In this document: one piece after another, positions 42,775 through 49,835 of the stretch
Numbering within the stretch: position 1 is the stretch's first letter
How the letters are laid out: each line of letters opens with the position of its first letter
From: M3007 sp964550795
Lineage (GTDB): Bacteria; Bacteroidota; Bacteroidia; Chitinophagales; Saprospiraceae
Direction of reading: 5' to 3'
NCBI GenBank assembly: GCA_964550795.1
Contig: CAZKBH010000017.1
Location: 1-64,000 of the forward strand
Length of the DNA: 64,000 nt
Program-made: the position numbers and the translations under genes
Notes under the pieces: generated by a model
What the model saw: only the letters and a program-made list of their open reading frames with translations
Databases searched by the model: none
What the model was told of the DNA's origin: nothing

Positions 42775-44046
42775 ATGATAAAAATGATTTGCCTCATTCT
42801 CGGCGGTGGAGCCGGGAGCCGACTTTACCCACTCACCGAAAAACGCTCTAAACCAGCGGTGCCCATCGGGGGGAAATACCGGTTGATTGACATCCCGATT
42901 TCAAATTGCATCAATTCCGGGGTGAAACGTATGTTCGTCGTGACGCAGTACAACTCTGCCTCGCTCAACGCACACATCAAAAACGCTTACAATTTCGACC
43001 ATTTTACCCAGGGTTTTGTAGATATTCTTGCTGCAGAGCAAACTCCCGGCAATTCCGGCTGGTTTCAGGGCACTTCCGACGCCGTGCGTCAAAGCCGCAA
43101 ACACTACGACCGCCACGAATTCGACTACATCCTGATTCTCTCCGGCGACCAACTATATCAGATGGATTTTGAGCTGATGGTCAAGCACCACATCGCCCAA
43201 AATGCGGACGTGACCATTGCCTGCCTGCCCGTGGATGCGCGGGATGCCACCGGATTCGGAATTATGAAAGTGGACAACGATGGCTATATCCCACGGTTTA
43301 TTGAAAAACCGAGTACGGATTTGCTGCCAGATTGGGCCAGCGAAGTAAGTCCGAACAACAAAAAACGCGGGCGTAATTACCTGGCCTCCATGGGCATCTA
43401 TATTTTTAATCGCAAAGCCCTCGATGACCTGTTTGATGATTACCCTGATGCAACGGATTTTGGCAAGGAAATTATCCCCAACGCCATTGCAGAAGGCAGA
43501 AAAGTAGCCGCATACCAATACGAAGGCTATTGGACCGACATCGGGACCATTCGCTCTTTTTTTGAAGCCAACATTGAACTCACGGATCATATTCCCCCGT
43601 TCAATCTTTTTGATTCTCAAAAGGTGGTGTACACCCGCGGTCGGATGTTGCCGCCAGCCAAATTTTACGGCGGCACACAGCTGAACCGCGCCCTCATCGC
43701 CGAAGGCTCCATCATCCACGCTCGGGTGATTGAAGGTTCCGTTATTGGGTTGCGCTCCAGAATAGGCGAAAACACCGTCATCAAGGATTCCATCGTGATG
43801 GGTAATGATGTGTACCAGACTTTGCAGGAAATAGCCACTTCGCAGCAAGATATTCCATTGGGCGTGGGACATTATTGCCACATCGAACACGCGATTTTGG
43901 ACAAAGACTGCCGCATTGGCAACAACGTGGTGATCAAAGGGGGGCCACACCTGCCCGATACAGACACCGAAGAATACGTCATCCGCGACGGCGTAATCGT
44001 GATCAAAAAAGGCGCGATTATTCCTGAAGGAACTCGAATTATGTAG
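42775..44046 (+). CDS. glgC: glucose-1-phosphate adenylyltransferase
   Basis: Makes ADP-glucose from ATP and glucose-1-phosphate, the committed step of glycogen synthesis. ATG 42775 gives MIKMICLILGGGAGSRLYPL; a second ATG three codons later is possible. 423 residues: nucleotidyltransferase core with GGGAGSRLYPLTEKRSKPAV, the DQLYQMD metal site, GIMKVD, FIEKPSTD and EGYWTDIGTIRSF, followed by a left-handed beta-helix C-terminus of the hexapeptide type (IAEGSIIHARVIEGSVIGLR). It is adjacent to glgA, a conserved pairing. Allosteric control by glycolytic intermediates is expected from the family. Confidence 0.96.
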   Translation: MIKMICLILGGGAGSRLYPLTEKRSKPAVPIGGKYRLIDIPISNCINSGVKRMFVVTQYNSASLNAHIKNAYNFDHFTQGFVDILAAEQTPGNSGWFQGTSDAVRQSRKHYDRHEFDYILILSGDQLYQMDFELMVKHHIAQNADVTIACLPVDARDATGFGIMKVDNDGYIPRFIEKPSTDLLPDWASEVSPNNKKRGRNYLASMGIYIFNRKALDDLFDDYPDATDFGKEIIPNAIAEGRKVAAYQYEGYWTDIGTIRSFFEANIELTDHIPPFNLFDSQKVVYTRGRMLPPAKFYGGTQLNRALIAEGSIIHARVIEGSVIGLRSRIGENTVIKDSIVMGNDVYQTLQEIATSQQDIPLGVGHYCHIEHAILDKDCRIGNNVVIKGGPHLPDTDTEEYVIRDGVIVIKKGAIIPEGTRIM

Positions 44047-44066
44047 GCGTATCAATCCGAAAAAGC

Positions 44067-44630
44067 ATGAATTCCCCCAAACGTATACTCGGCATTGACC
44101 CCGGCACCAACGTGCTGGGGTTTGCCATTATTAGTGCCGACAAAAAAGCAATTCAGGTGATTGAAATGGGGGTTGTGACGTTTTCCCACATCAGCAGCGA
44201 TGACCATACGATCAAACTTCGCTATATTTTTGAGCAGGTACAAGACCTTATTCGGATACATTTGCCCACAGAAATGGCCATTGAAGCGCCGTTTTTTGGC
44301 AAAAATGTACAATCTATGCTCAAACTTGGTCGCGCACAGGGCGTGGCCATCGCAGCAGGCATGGTCAATGGGCTGCTGATTACGGAGTATATGCCCAAAA
44401 AAATCAAAAGCGCCGTGACCGGTAATGGCAACGCCTCCAAAGAACAGGTAGCCGGGATGCTCGAGAACATCCTACACACCAAATTTACCGAAAAATACTT
44501 CGACGCGACGGACGCTTTGGCCACGGCGGTTTGTCATTGGTACCAGTCCAACAGCCCGGGACTGGCGGGCCAAAAATCCTACTCGGGCTGGAAAAGTTTT
44601 GTAAAAGACAACCCCGAAAAACTGCGATAA
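44067..44630 (+). CDS. ruvC: crossover junction endodeoxyribonuclease RuvC
   Basis: Holliday-junction resolvase that works with RuvAB. 187 residues with the four catalytic acids D11 (GIDPGTNVLG), E73 (AIEAPFFGKN), D146 and D149 (FDATDALATAVCH). The C-terminus is slightly longer than in E. coli, with a basic tail (SYSGWKSFVKDNPEKLR). It begins 20 bases after glgC and ends 10 bases before the next membrane protein gene, suggesting one transcript through about 46 kb. Confidence 0.96.
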   Translation: MNSPKRILGIDPGTNVLGFAIISADKKAIQVIEMGVVTFSHISSDDHTIKLRYIFEQVQDLIRIHLPTEMAIEAPFFGKNVQSMLKLGRAQGVAIAAGMVNGLLITEYMPKKIKSAVTGNGNASKEQVAGMLENILHTKFTEKYFDATDALATAVCHWYQSNSPGLAGQKSYSGWKSFVKDNPEKLR

Positions 44631-44640
44631 GTAGCAATTT

Positions 44641-45708
44641 ATGACCATTTTAGGCAATATTCTGCTCGCGCTTGCGACCCTGCTTTTTTGCCTGCTCTTC
44701 AGTCTGATTTACCTCAAACAAAGCCCTCGAGGGGGCGATGCAGCGATGGGGCATGTCTGGAGCATCATGCTGCTAAATCTCGCATTTTTGATCCTGATGA
44801 TTCTGGTTGCCCTGATTATCGGCTCAAAAGGTGGTTTTGGCTGGGTATCATCGGGCAAAACAGCGCGGTTCCTGCTCGTAACGCTTGGACTGCTTGCTTC
44901 GGTAACCACCGTGGCAGCGGGTGCACTTTTTTATGGAGAACCAGGACCGTTTGCGGCTTTTATCAATCGTTTTTTGGGTTTTACGCCTGCTTTGGTGCCC
45001 GTTCTCCTGATTTTGGGCAGCGCAATTTTGCTCAATGACGGTCTCCGCAATTCTTTTCCTGCATCCGCCTTCAAAATTCCGCTGATTACCGCATTTGGAC
45101 TGGGAGTATTGGGAGCCTCCGCACTGCTGCTGGGTTTGATCAGTGAATCCAATCAAAATACCCGTCGCAGCATCGAGCAGATGTATAGCGATCAGGATCA
45201 GAATCACGCGCGTCAATTGGCCGATATAGACTCCTGCGATGTATCAAAGGACCTGGTTTTTATCCTCGTCTTTACCGATGCGAACCAGGACGATGATATT
45301 CGGGAGCGCGCCCTGGCCAAGATCAAGTCGCGCCCGGACTGGCAGGAGGAGTTGATCCGCAGGCTGGATAGCGGCTGGGCACGGGAACCCTTCACTTTTT
45401 TGGCTTCCAATGCGGTGGACAACCCCGAATTGTTCCTGGAGCCCGTTCGTTTGGGCATTTTGAATGTGGCAAAGTCTATTCGCGAGGATATTCGACGCAG
45501 CGATCACGCATCGAATTTTTACCCAGAACGGTTTTCCTGGGAGGTAGCGCGAATCCTCCGCACGGTGGAGAAGTTTGAAGGAAAAGGGGTGGATTACCTC
45601 CCGGCTGTGCGCGAACTCCGGGCAGCCCTGGACGAACCAAGCTCGGTCGAAAAATCAAGCATGGAATGTAGCAAAATCTTGGACAAGTGGATTCTTAAAC
45701 GTCAGTAA
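44641..45708 (+). CDS. multi-pass membrane protein with soluble C-terminal domain, unknown function
   Basis: 355 residues. Four to five hydrophobic segments in the first ~175 residues (NILLALATLLFCLLFSLIYL, IMLLNLAFLILMILVALIIG, FLLVTLGLLASVTTVAAGAL, LVPVLLILGSAILL, ITAFGLGVLGASALLLGLI) followed by a charged, helical cytoplasmic or periplasmic domain of ~180 residues with a HEAT-like look (RERALAKIKSRPDWQEELIR, PELFLEPVRLGILNVAKSIR). No motif recognised. Packed between ruvC and another small membrane gene (3 bases apart), so the two probably act together. Confidence 0.78.
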   Translation: MTILGNILLALATLLFCLLFSLIYLKQSPRGGDAAMGHVWSIMLLNLAFLILMILVALIIGSKGGFGWVSSGKTARFLLVTLGLLASVTTVAAGALFYGEPGPFAAFINRFLGFTPALVPVLLILGSAILLNDGLRNSFPASAFKIPLITAFGLGVLGASALLLGLISESNQNTRRSIEQMYSDQDQNHARQLADIDSCDVSKDLVFILVFTDANQDDDIRERALAKIKSRPDWQEELIRRLDSGWAREPFTFLASNAVDNPELFLEPVRLGILNVAKSIREDIRRSDHASNFYPERFSWEVARILRTVEKFEGKGVDYLPAVRELRAALDEPSSVEKSSMECSKILDKWILKRQ

Positions 45709-45711
45709 ATT

Positions 45712-45993
45712 ATGTCTTTATCCTACAAAATTGCGCTTGCCGTAGACTGTATTGCTGTGTTGGTGGCCCTCTATTTCACCGTCATGGACAGCATCCGGCA
45801 AACCAGTTCCGACAATGGACTGCTGACAATCGTCACTTTGGTATTTTGTGCATGGATAGGGATTAGTTACTACCTGTACCATCATGGTCAGCCCAAAATC
45901 GCCTCCATGATGGCTTGGATTCCGGCAATCCCCTTTCTCGGGTATGGGCTGATTGTTTTACTGTTTGTGGTGTTTAAACCAGACATGAAATAA
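45712..45993 (+). CDS. small membrane protein with three predicted helices
   Basis: 93 residues with three hydrophobic segments (IALAVDCIAVLVALYFTVMD, LLTIVTLVFCAWIGISYYLY, AWIPAIPFLGYGLIVLLFVV). No signature residues. Starts 3 bases after the stop of the larger membrane protein, indicating translational coupling and a shared role. Similar short Bacteroidota membrane proteins are annotated only as hypothetical; I cannot assign a function. Confidence 0.75.
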   Translation: MSLSYKIALAVDCIAVLVALYFTVMDSIRQTSSDNGLLTIVTLVFCAWIGISYYLYHHGQPKIASMMAWIPAIPFLGYGLIVLLFVVFKPDMK

Positions 45994-46046
45994 TACAGTG
46001 TTTGCCCTTGTGGCGGGGACGATTTTTGTAAAAATAAAGTTCTAAC

Positions 46047-46787
46047 ATGCAGGAAAAAGACGAAAAGTCCCGGATGGAGGCGGCCGTTCAGGAGCGTTTG
46101 GCTGAAATAATGGCCGCGCAACAGGCACAATTTTCCAAAATGATGGAAAAGTCCATGAAAGATGCGCTCAAAGGCATAGAAAAAGCGAACGCCGCACTCC
46201 AAAAAGAGCAAAAAGCCGTTATAAAAGAACTCGATGCTGCCAAAAAAGCCCGTGCTAAAGCCGAAAAAGAGGGCGCTAAAATGGCCCAAATCTATTTTGA
46301 AGGCCGCCAAAATCAGTTCAAAGAAGCCGCACAAACAGAACTTTTGCGTGATCTGACACGAATGCATCTACTGGACGGCAAAACACCCCAAACAATCGCA
46401 ACCTGGCTCAACGTGCCCATCAGTTTTATAACCCATCTCCAACAAATGCTCGAACGGCTCACCGAGCACGGAGGCAGTACATCCAAACGCAGCGAATACA
46501 GCTCGAGCCAACATCTGCGCTATTCCGACTACGGACGCGGCGGCACCGTTTATTACGAAAGCCCGGAAGGCAAGTTCGATATGTGGTGGGAATTCGGAGG
46601 CGGGAAAGCGGTGGTTATTCTGGACATCCCCTCGGAAGAACATTGGGAAGCTCGTACGCAAATACCGCTGTCCAAACGCATGGATGTGCTCAGGTTTTTA
46701 GGCGAACAAATAATGAAAGACAAAATGAGCAGCAGCAACGCGTCCTTCGTGGTTGGGGATAACGTGATGACGTTTTATGCGGATTGA
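46047..46787 (+). CDS. coiled-coil protein with HTH-like segment and unknown C-terminal domain
   Basis: 246 residues. Residues 1-85 are a long, Ala/Lys/Glu-rich coiled coil (RMEAAVQERLAEIMAAQQAQ, KALKGIE-like heptads). A helix-turn-helix-like segment (MHLLDGKTPQTIATWLNVPI) follows at about 107-127, then a Ser-rich linker and a compact ~85-residue C-terminal domain (GGTVYYESPEGKFDMWWEFG, GGKAVVILDIPSEEHW, RMDVLRFLGEQIMKDKMS). No family recognised. It follows the small membrane protein after 53 bases. Possibly a DNA- or partner-binding component of the same unknown unit. Confidence 0.7.
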   Translation: MQEKDEKSRMEAAVQERLAEIMAAQQAQFSKMMEKSMKDALKGIEKANAALQKEQKAVIKELDAAKKARAKAEKEGAKMAQIYFEGRQNQFKEAAQTELLRDLTRMHLLDGKTPQTIATWLNVPISFITHLQQMLERLTEHGGSTSKRSEYSSSQHLRYSDYGRGGTVYYESPEGKFDMWWEFGGGKAVVILDIPSEEHWEARTQIPLSKRMDVLRFLGEQIMKDKMSSSNASFVVGDNVMTFYAD

Positions 46788-46972
46788 AAGAGTGAAATAA
46801 CGCGTCCAGCCTGCTCCCAAGCCCGGAGCCTATCCCCCTCCTGAGGGGGGCAGGGGGGAGGCCACCGCAGCGACCAATTTCCAGAAAAAGGCACTAAATT
46901 CGTTTTATTTGGAAAAGCACTGTTTTATTTAAAAACATTTTGTTTTTTATTTCTAAGCATTTTACCTTCGCC

Positions 46973-46980
46973 AACATATT
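46973..46980 (+). promoter_or_regulatory. near-consensus -7 element TACCTTCG
   Basis: One base from TAnnTTTG, 21 bases before the ATG at 47002. Confidence 0.35.
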
Positions 46981-47001
46981 TCACATTCAAACAAAACGGT
47001 T

Positions 47002-47544
47002 ATGAAAAAACAACTGATCGCAACACTCGTCGCAGGTTTGATCCTGTTTATTTGGCAGTTCCTTTCTTGGTCCTTACTGCCAGTACACCAATCAGAGTTT
47101 CAGTACACCCCGAATCAGGACAAAATCATGGAAGTCCTGAATCAAAACCTGACAGAAGACGGTACCTATATGATTCCGGGCGTAGCTCCCGGCAGCACAC
47201 AGGAACAAACGCAAGCGGTCATGGAAGCCGCTTCCGGCAAACCCTGGGCGAGTATAAGTTATCATAAGTCGTTTAATACGGCCATGGGCATGAACATGGT
47301 GCGTGGTTTTGCCGTAGATCTGTTAGCGGCTTATTTACTGATTTGGCTGCTCTTGAAAATGCCGAATCTAAACCTGACGATGGCTTTCCAGGCCTCCATA
47401 GCCGTGGGGATCATCGGTTACCTAACTATCCCATACCTCAATAGCGTCTGGTTTGAAGGTAGTTCAATGGGGTATCTGGTGGACGCACTGGTACAATGGG
47501 GCTTGGTGGGTGCCTGGTTGGGCTGGTGGCTTCCAAAAAAATAA
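47002..47544 (+). CDS. conserved membrane protein, unknown function
   Basis: 180 residues with an N-terminal helix (LIATLVAGLILFIWQFLSWS), a ~75-residue extracytoplasmic part (VLNQNLTEDGTYMIPGVAPG), and three further helices toward the C-terminus (GFAVDLLAAYLLIWLLLK, FQASIAVGIIGYLTIPYL, YLVDALVQWGLVGAWLGWWL). Resembles a widespread Bacteroidota family of hypothetical membrane proteins. It is monocistronic: promoter-like element before it and hairpin after it. Confidence 0.8.
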   Translation: MKKQLIATLVAGLILFIWQFLSWSLLPVHQSEFQYTPNQDKIMEVLNQNLTEDGTYMIPGVAPGSTQEQTQAVMEAASGKPWASISYHKSFNTAMGMNMVRGFAVDLLAAYLLIWLLLKMPNLNLTMAFQASIAVGIIGYLTIPYLNSVWFEGSSMGYLVDALVQWGLVGAWLGWWLPKK

Positions 47545-47556
47545 GAATTTTGGACG

Positions 47557-47604
47557 ATAGCACGGTATTCCCATAGCCTTGGCTTTCCAGGAATGCCGTG
47601 CTAT
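47557..47604 (+). terminator. hairpin ATAGCACGGTATTCC / GGAATGCCGTGCTAT
   Basis: 15 bp stem with one G-T pair and an 18-base loop, 12 bases after the membrane protein stop; can also serve the convergent GNAT gene. Confidence 0.75.
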
Positions 47605-47637
47605 ATTAATCCTGCTTAAAAAGGCGATTAATCCCTT

Positions 47638-48150
47638 TCAATCAATCTCCATTTCATAAAACCCCAACAAAATGCCCGAATAATGGCTCGGGAGTGCGCT
47701 GGGATCCGCAGGAGCGGCATTGAATAAAAATCGAAAGCCATTGCGGAGGTATATTTCCTTTAGCTTCTGGTTCGCTGCCCAGGTGTCGAGGCGGACGAAT
47801 TTTTTCTGCAGGGATTTACCGTGTTGTTTAGCCCAATCCACCACCCTTGCAAGAAGGTTCTGGCCTCTGAATTTTGAATTCGTCACAATGCGGTGCAGGT
47901 AAACAGCGGGGGCATGATCTTGGTCGCCCCAAATAGCAGGGTCGGAATAGGCCGTTACAAACACACCCGCTACCTGACCGTCCTCGGCCAGGATTTTCCA
48001 CTGTCGCCCTTCCGCGATTTCGATCTCCACGAGCTGCCGGTCGAAAGGCAACCAGTACAGATCAGAGACAGATTTTTGATGCACAATGGCATCATCGTAC
48101 AGTTGAAAAATGGTTTCGAGGTCGTCGAGTGTACTTTGAAGGATATGCAT
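47638..48150 (-). CDS. GNAT family N-acetyltransferase
   Basis: ATG 48150 chosen because it starts a standard GNAT N-terminus (MHILQSTLDDLETIFQLYDD); the 30 residues upstream overlap the preceding gene and look noncoding. 170 residues: central strand WKILAEDGQVAGVFVTAYSD, the acetyl-CoA loop HRIVTNSKFRGQNLLARVVD (R/Q-x-x-G-x-x family position altered to RGQNLL), and EIYLRNGFRFLF near the end. Substrate unknown. It lies 16 bases after the PNPOx-fold gene on the same strand and is probably cotranscribed with it. Confidence 0.85.
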   Translation of the reverse strand: MHILQSTLDDLETIFQLYDDAIVHQKSVSDLYWLPFDRQLVEIEIAEGRQWKILAEDGQVAGVFVTAYSDPAIWGDQDHAPAVYLHRIVTNSKFRGQNLLARVVDWAKQHGKSLQKKFVRLDTWAANQKLKEIYLRNGFRFLFNAAPADPSALPSHYSGILLGFYEMEID

Positions 48151-48166
48151 GCGCAAGTCGAATATG

Positions 48167-48814
48167 CTAACGCTGGTAATCTTGCAAATAGGCTGGAATA
48201 GGCAGGCCCAGTTTGCCGTTTTCATCGGTTTCCGGGTCAAATGCGCTGTGTTTCATAGGCAAAACCCCGGCCCAAACCTCCAGGGCTAAGTCTTCCGCCT
48301 CGTCCATCACGCCATGCGCCCGGAATTTAACGGAGGCTTCCTCAATTTCGACGGCGATGAACATCGTCTTTTTCATTTCACTCGCACTCGGTTTGCGGGC
48401 TTCTTCCCAGCGACCAGGCAGCACATGCTCTACAAAACGTTCGGTTGCCAGCCAACGTTCCGCATCTGTTTCCACGAGCCGTGTTTTACCAAAAGCCACC
48501 ACCGAGCGGTAGTTCATCGAATGATTGAAGGCAGAGCGCGCCAATACCAGCCCATCGAGCAAGGTCACACTCACACAAACAGGGACTCCCTTGGCCATTT
48601 GCATGAAAAAATGGCTGCCCACGGAACCGTGCAAGTAAAGGGTATTTTCTACCCGGCAGTACCCCGTTGGAATGATAAAAGGTTGATTTTCAAGATTGAA
48701 TGCGACGTGGCAGACCAAGCCTTCATCCAAAATTTCGTCGCGGCTGGCGGGATTTTGGTCGTAGCGTTTAGGGAAATAACGACTCCCTTCAGTGCGTGTT
48801 TTTTTTGTCTTCAT
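48167..48814 (-). CDS. pyridoxamine 5'-phosphate oxidase-fold protein
   Basis: FMN-binding split-barrel protein, 215 residues from ATG 48814 (the longer upstream frame runs through repeat DNA). Family landmarks: RYPKRYDQNPAS-like start (SRYFPKRYDQNPASRDEILD), GLVCHVAFNLENQPFIIPTG, LYLHGSVGSHFFMQMAKG, VCVSVTLLDGLVLARSAFNH, YRSVVAFGKTRLVE and a C-terminal region DLALEVWAGVLPMKHSAFDP. This fits the nitroimidazole-resistance (NimA)-like branch of the fold, not true PdxH. Likely binds FMN or heme; substrate unknown. First gene of a two-gene transcript with the GNAT. Confidence 0.87.
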   Translation of the reverse strand: MKTKKTRTEGSRYFPKRYDQNPASRDEILDEGLVCHVAFNLENQPFIIPTGYCRVENTLYLHGSVGSHFFMQMAKGVPVCVSVTLLDGLVLARSAFNHSMNYRSVVAFGKTRLVETDAERWLATERFVEHVLPGRWEEARKPSASEMKKTMFIAVEIEEASVKFRAHGVMDEAEDLALEVWAGVLPMKHSAFDPETDENGKLGLPIPAYLQDYQR

Positions 48815-48825
48815 AGCCGAGTGGA

Positions 48826-48873
48826 TTGATTCGATTGATTCGATTGGACGATTAGCCGATTGATTCGATTGAT
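48826..48873 (-). repeat. GATTGATTCGATTG repeat, copy 3
   Basis: Four degenerate units. In the direction of the PNPOx-fold gene it reads AATCGAATCAATCGAATCAA and ends 11 bases before the ATG, so it forms part of the 5' leader. Confidence 0.75.
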
Positions 48874-48931
48874 AACCAATGCCTGGAAGGCAAATCATTT
48901 AAAACCTTTCTGCGTTTACTTTAATCAGCAG

Positions 48932-48939
48932 CAAAATTA
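48932..48939 (-). promoter_or_regulatory. Bacteroidota -7 element TAATTTTG
   Basis: Matches TAnnTTTG on the minus strand, upstream of the GATTGATTCGATT block, so that the repeat would be transcribed in the leader of the PNPOx-fold gene. Confidence 0.5.
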
Positions 48940-49007
48940 GCGTCGAAAAGGAAAATTGGGCCACCAATTTCATATTTGTATGCCGGATGCGGCACAGGTA
49001 TAAGAAA

Positions 49008-49044
49008 AAAGCGCAACTATCTGATTGCCAGATAATTGCGCTTT
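49008..49044 (-). terminator. terminator of tRNA-Gln
   Basis: AAAGCGCAACTATCTG pairs with CAGATAATTGCGCTTT (one mismatch); in the minus direction it ends in a T-run and lies just downstream of the tRNA. Confidence 0.85.
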
Positions 49045-49052
49045 AAAATTTG

Positions 49053-49124
49053 TTGGGTCACAAGGACTCGAACCCTGAATAACAGAACCAAAATCTGCTG
49101 TGTTACCGATTACACCATGACCCA
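49053..49124 (-). tRNA. tRNA-Gln(UUG)
   Basis: The minus strand folds as a full cloverleaf: acceptor TGGGTCA/TGACCCA, D-arm GTGT...ACAC, anticodon stem GCAGA/TCTGT with loop TTTTGGT (anticodon TTG), T-arm CAGGG-TTCGAGT-CCTTG, discriminator A. 72 bases; CCA is not encoded. A -7 element lies 65 bases upstream and a terminator directly downstream. Confidence 0.95.
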
Positions 49125-49188
49125 ATTCCCACAGCTTTAAAAAAGCATTGCAAGTCAAAAGAACCAGCCTGCTTTCTAAAAGCGGGTG

Positions 49189-49196
49189 CAAAAGTA
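49189..49196 (-). promoter_or_regulatory. tRNA-Gln promoter -7 element TACTTTTG
   Basis: Perfect TAnnTTTG on the minus strand upstream of tRNA-Gln. Confidence 0.55.
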
Positions 49197-49303
49197 CTCT
49201 TACTTTTTTTTGTGTGCAAGATGCGCCCGAAAAAAATTTTGAAATTTTAATTTTTAACCCGGTACCCATCCTGCGTTCGGTAGAACGGACCGTTCCTAAA
49301 AGA

Positions 49304-49342
49304 AAAGCCTTGCTCGGCAGTGTTTGCTACGAGCAAGGCTTT
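49304..49342 (-). terminator. terminator of the bTHX gene
   Basis: AAAGCCTTGCTCG (49304-49316) pairs with CGAGCAAGGCTTT (49330-49342), 13 bp perfect stem, followed by T-rich sequence on the minus strand, 5 bases after the bTHX stop. Confidence 0.9.
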
Positions 49343-49346
49343 GAGT

Positions 49347-49460
49347 TTAGGCTGCAGTTTTTTTGTGTGCAGCCCGGTTTTTGCGCGGATTGGGGCGGCT
49401 TTTGCCATTGGTACCCCGGCGGATTTTACCGCGTTTGGATCTGAAATCTCCTTTGCCCAT
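49347..49460 (-). CDS. 30S ribosomal protein bTHX (Thx)
   Basis: A 37-codon gene from ATG 49460 to TAA 49347 encoding a very basic peptide, MGKGDFRSKRGKIRRGTNGK followed by SRPNPRKNRAAHKKTAA. This is the signature of the small ribosomal protein THX, which sits in a cavity at the top of the 30S head and stabilises the subunit in Thermus and Bacteroidota. It has its own promoter (TACCTTTG at 49497-49504) and terminator, and lies next to tRNA-Gln, another translation gene. Plus-strand frames across it are shadows. Confidence 0.92.
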   Translation of the reverse strand: MGKGDFRSKRGKIRRGTNGKSRPNPRKNRAAHKKTAA

Positions 49461-49496
49461 GAATGGTGGTGCGTTATTTTTTGTGAAAATGAGGGG

Positions 49497-49504
49497 CAAA
49501 GGTA
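49497..49504 (-). promoter_or_regulatory. bTHX promoter -7 element TACCTTTG
   Basis: Perfect TAnnTTTG on the minus strand, 36 bases before the bTHX ATG. Confidence 0.6.
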
Positions 49505-49584
49505 CGCATCATCGTGGAACTTCCAACTTGAATTCCACCTTACCTTTGGGCATCCGAACAGGATTCAACTTTGTTCCTACGCAC

Positions 49585-49833
49585 ATGAAATCGTTCTTAC
49601 CCATTTTTTTACGCTCACTTTTAACTTTCGCGGTCGCCTTTGGACTGCAATTTTTTATCCCCTGGTACCTGCTGGCAATCGGTGGCGTGTTCGCAGGGTT
49701 TTTCATGTTCAAAACCAGCGATGACCGCCTTTCGGCCGATGACCGCCTTTCGGCTTTGGGATTGCTGATTGGAAGCATCACTTTTGCCATTTTTGCTTAC
49801 TTGATGGCACAAATTTTCCCGGTAACGGGTTGA
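49585..49833 (+). CDS. small membrane protein with a duplicated DDRLSA segment
   Basis: 82 residues from ATG 49585: an N-terminal helix pair (SLLTFAVAFGLQFFIPWYLL, AIGGVFAGFFMF) and a C-terminal helix (ALGLLIGSITFAIFAYLMAQ). The hydrophilic loop contains DDRLSADDRLSA, encoded by a perfect 18-base tandem duplication (GATGACCGCCTTTCGGCC at 49728-49763, second copy ending GGCT), which keeps the frame. Frames reaching further upstream overlap the bTHX gene and are not coding. Its stop is 2 bases before the WD40 gene, so the two are translationally linked. Function unknown. Confidence 0.75.
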   Translation: MKSFLPIFLRSLLTFAVAFGLQFFIPWYLLAIGGVFAGFFMFKTSDDRLSADDRLSALGLLIGSITFAIFAYLMAQIFPVTG

Positions 49834-49835
49834 AT

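Noticed and set aside
49320..49724. Plus-strand frames of 134-156 residues across the bTHX gene
   Set aside because: They lie opposite bTHX and its promoter; only the last 82 codons (from 49585) look like a real membrane protein.
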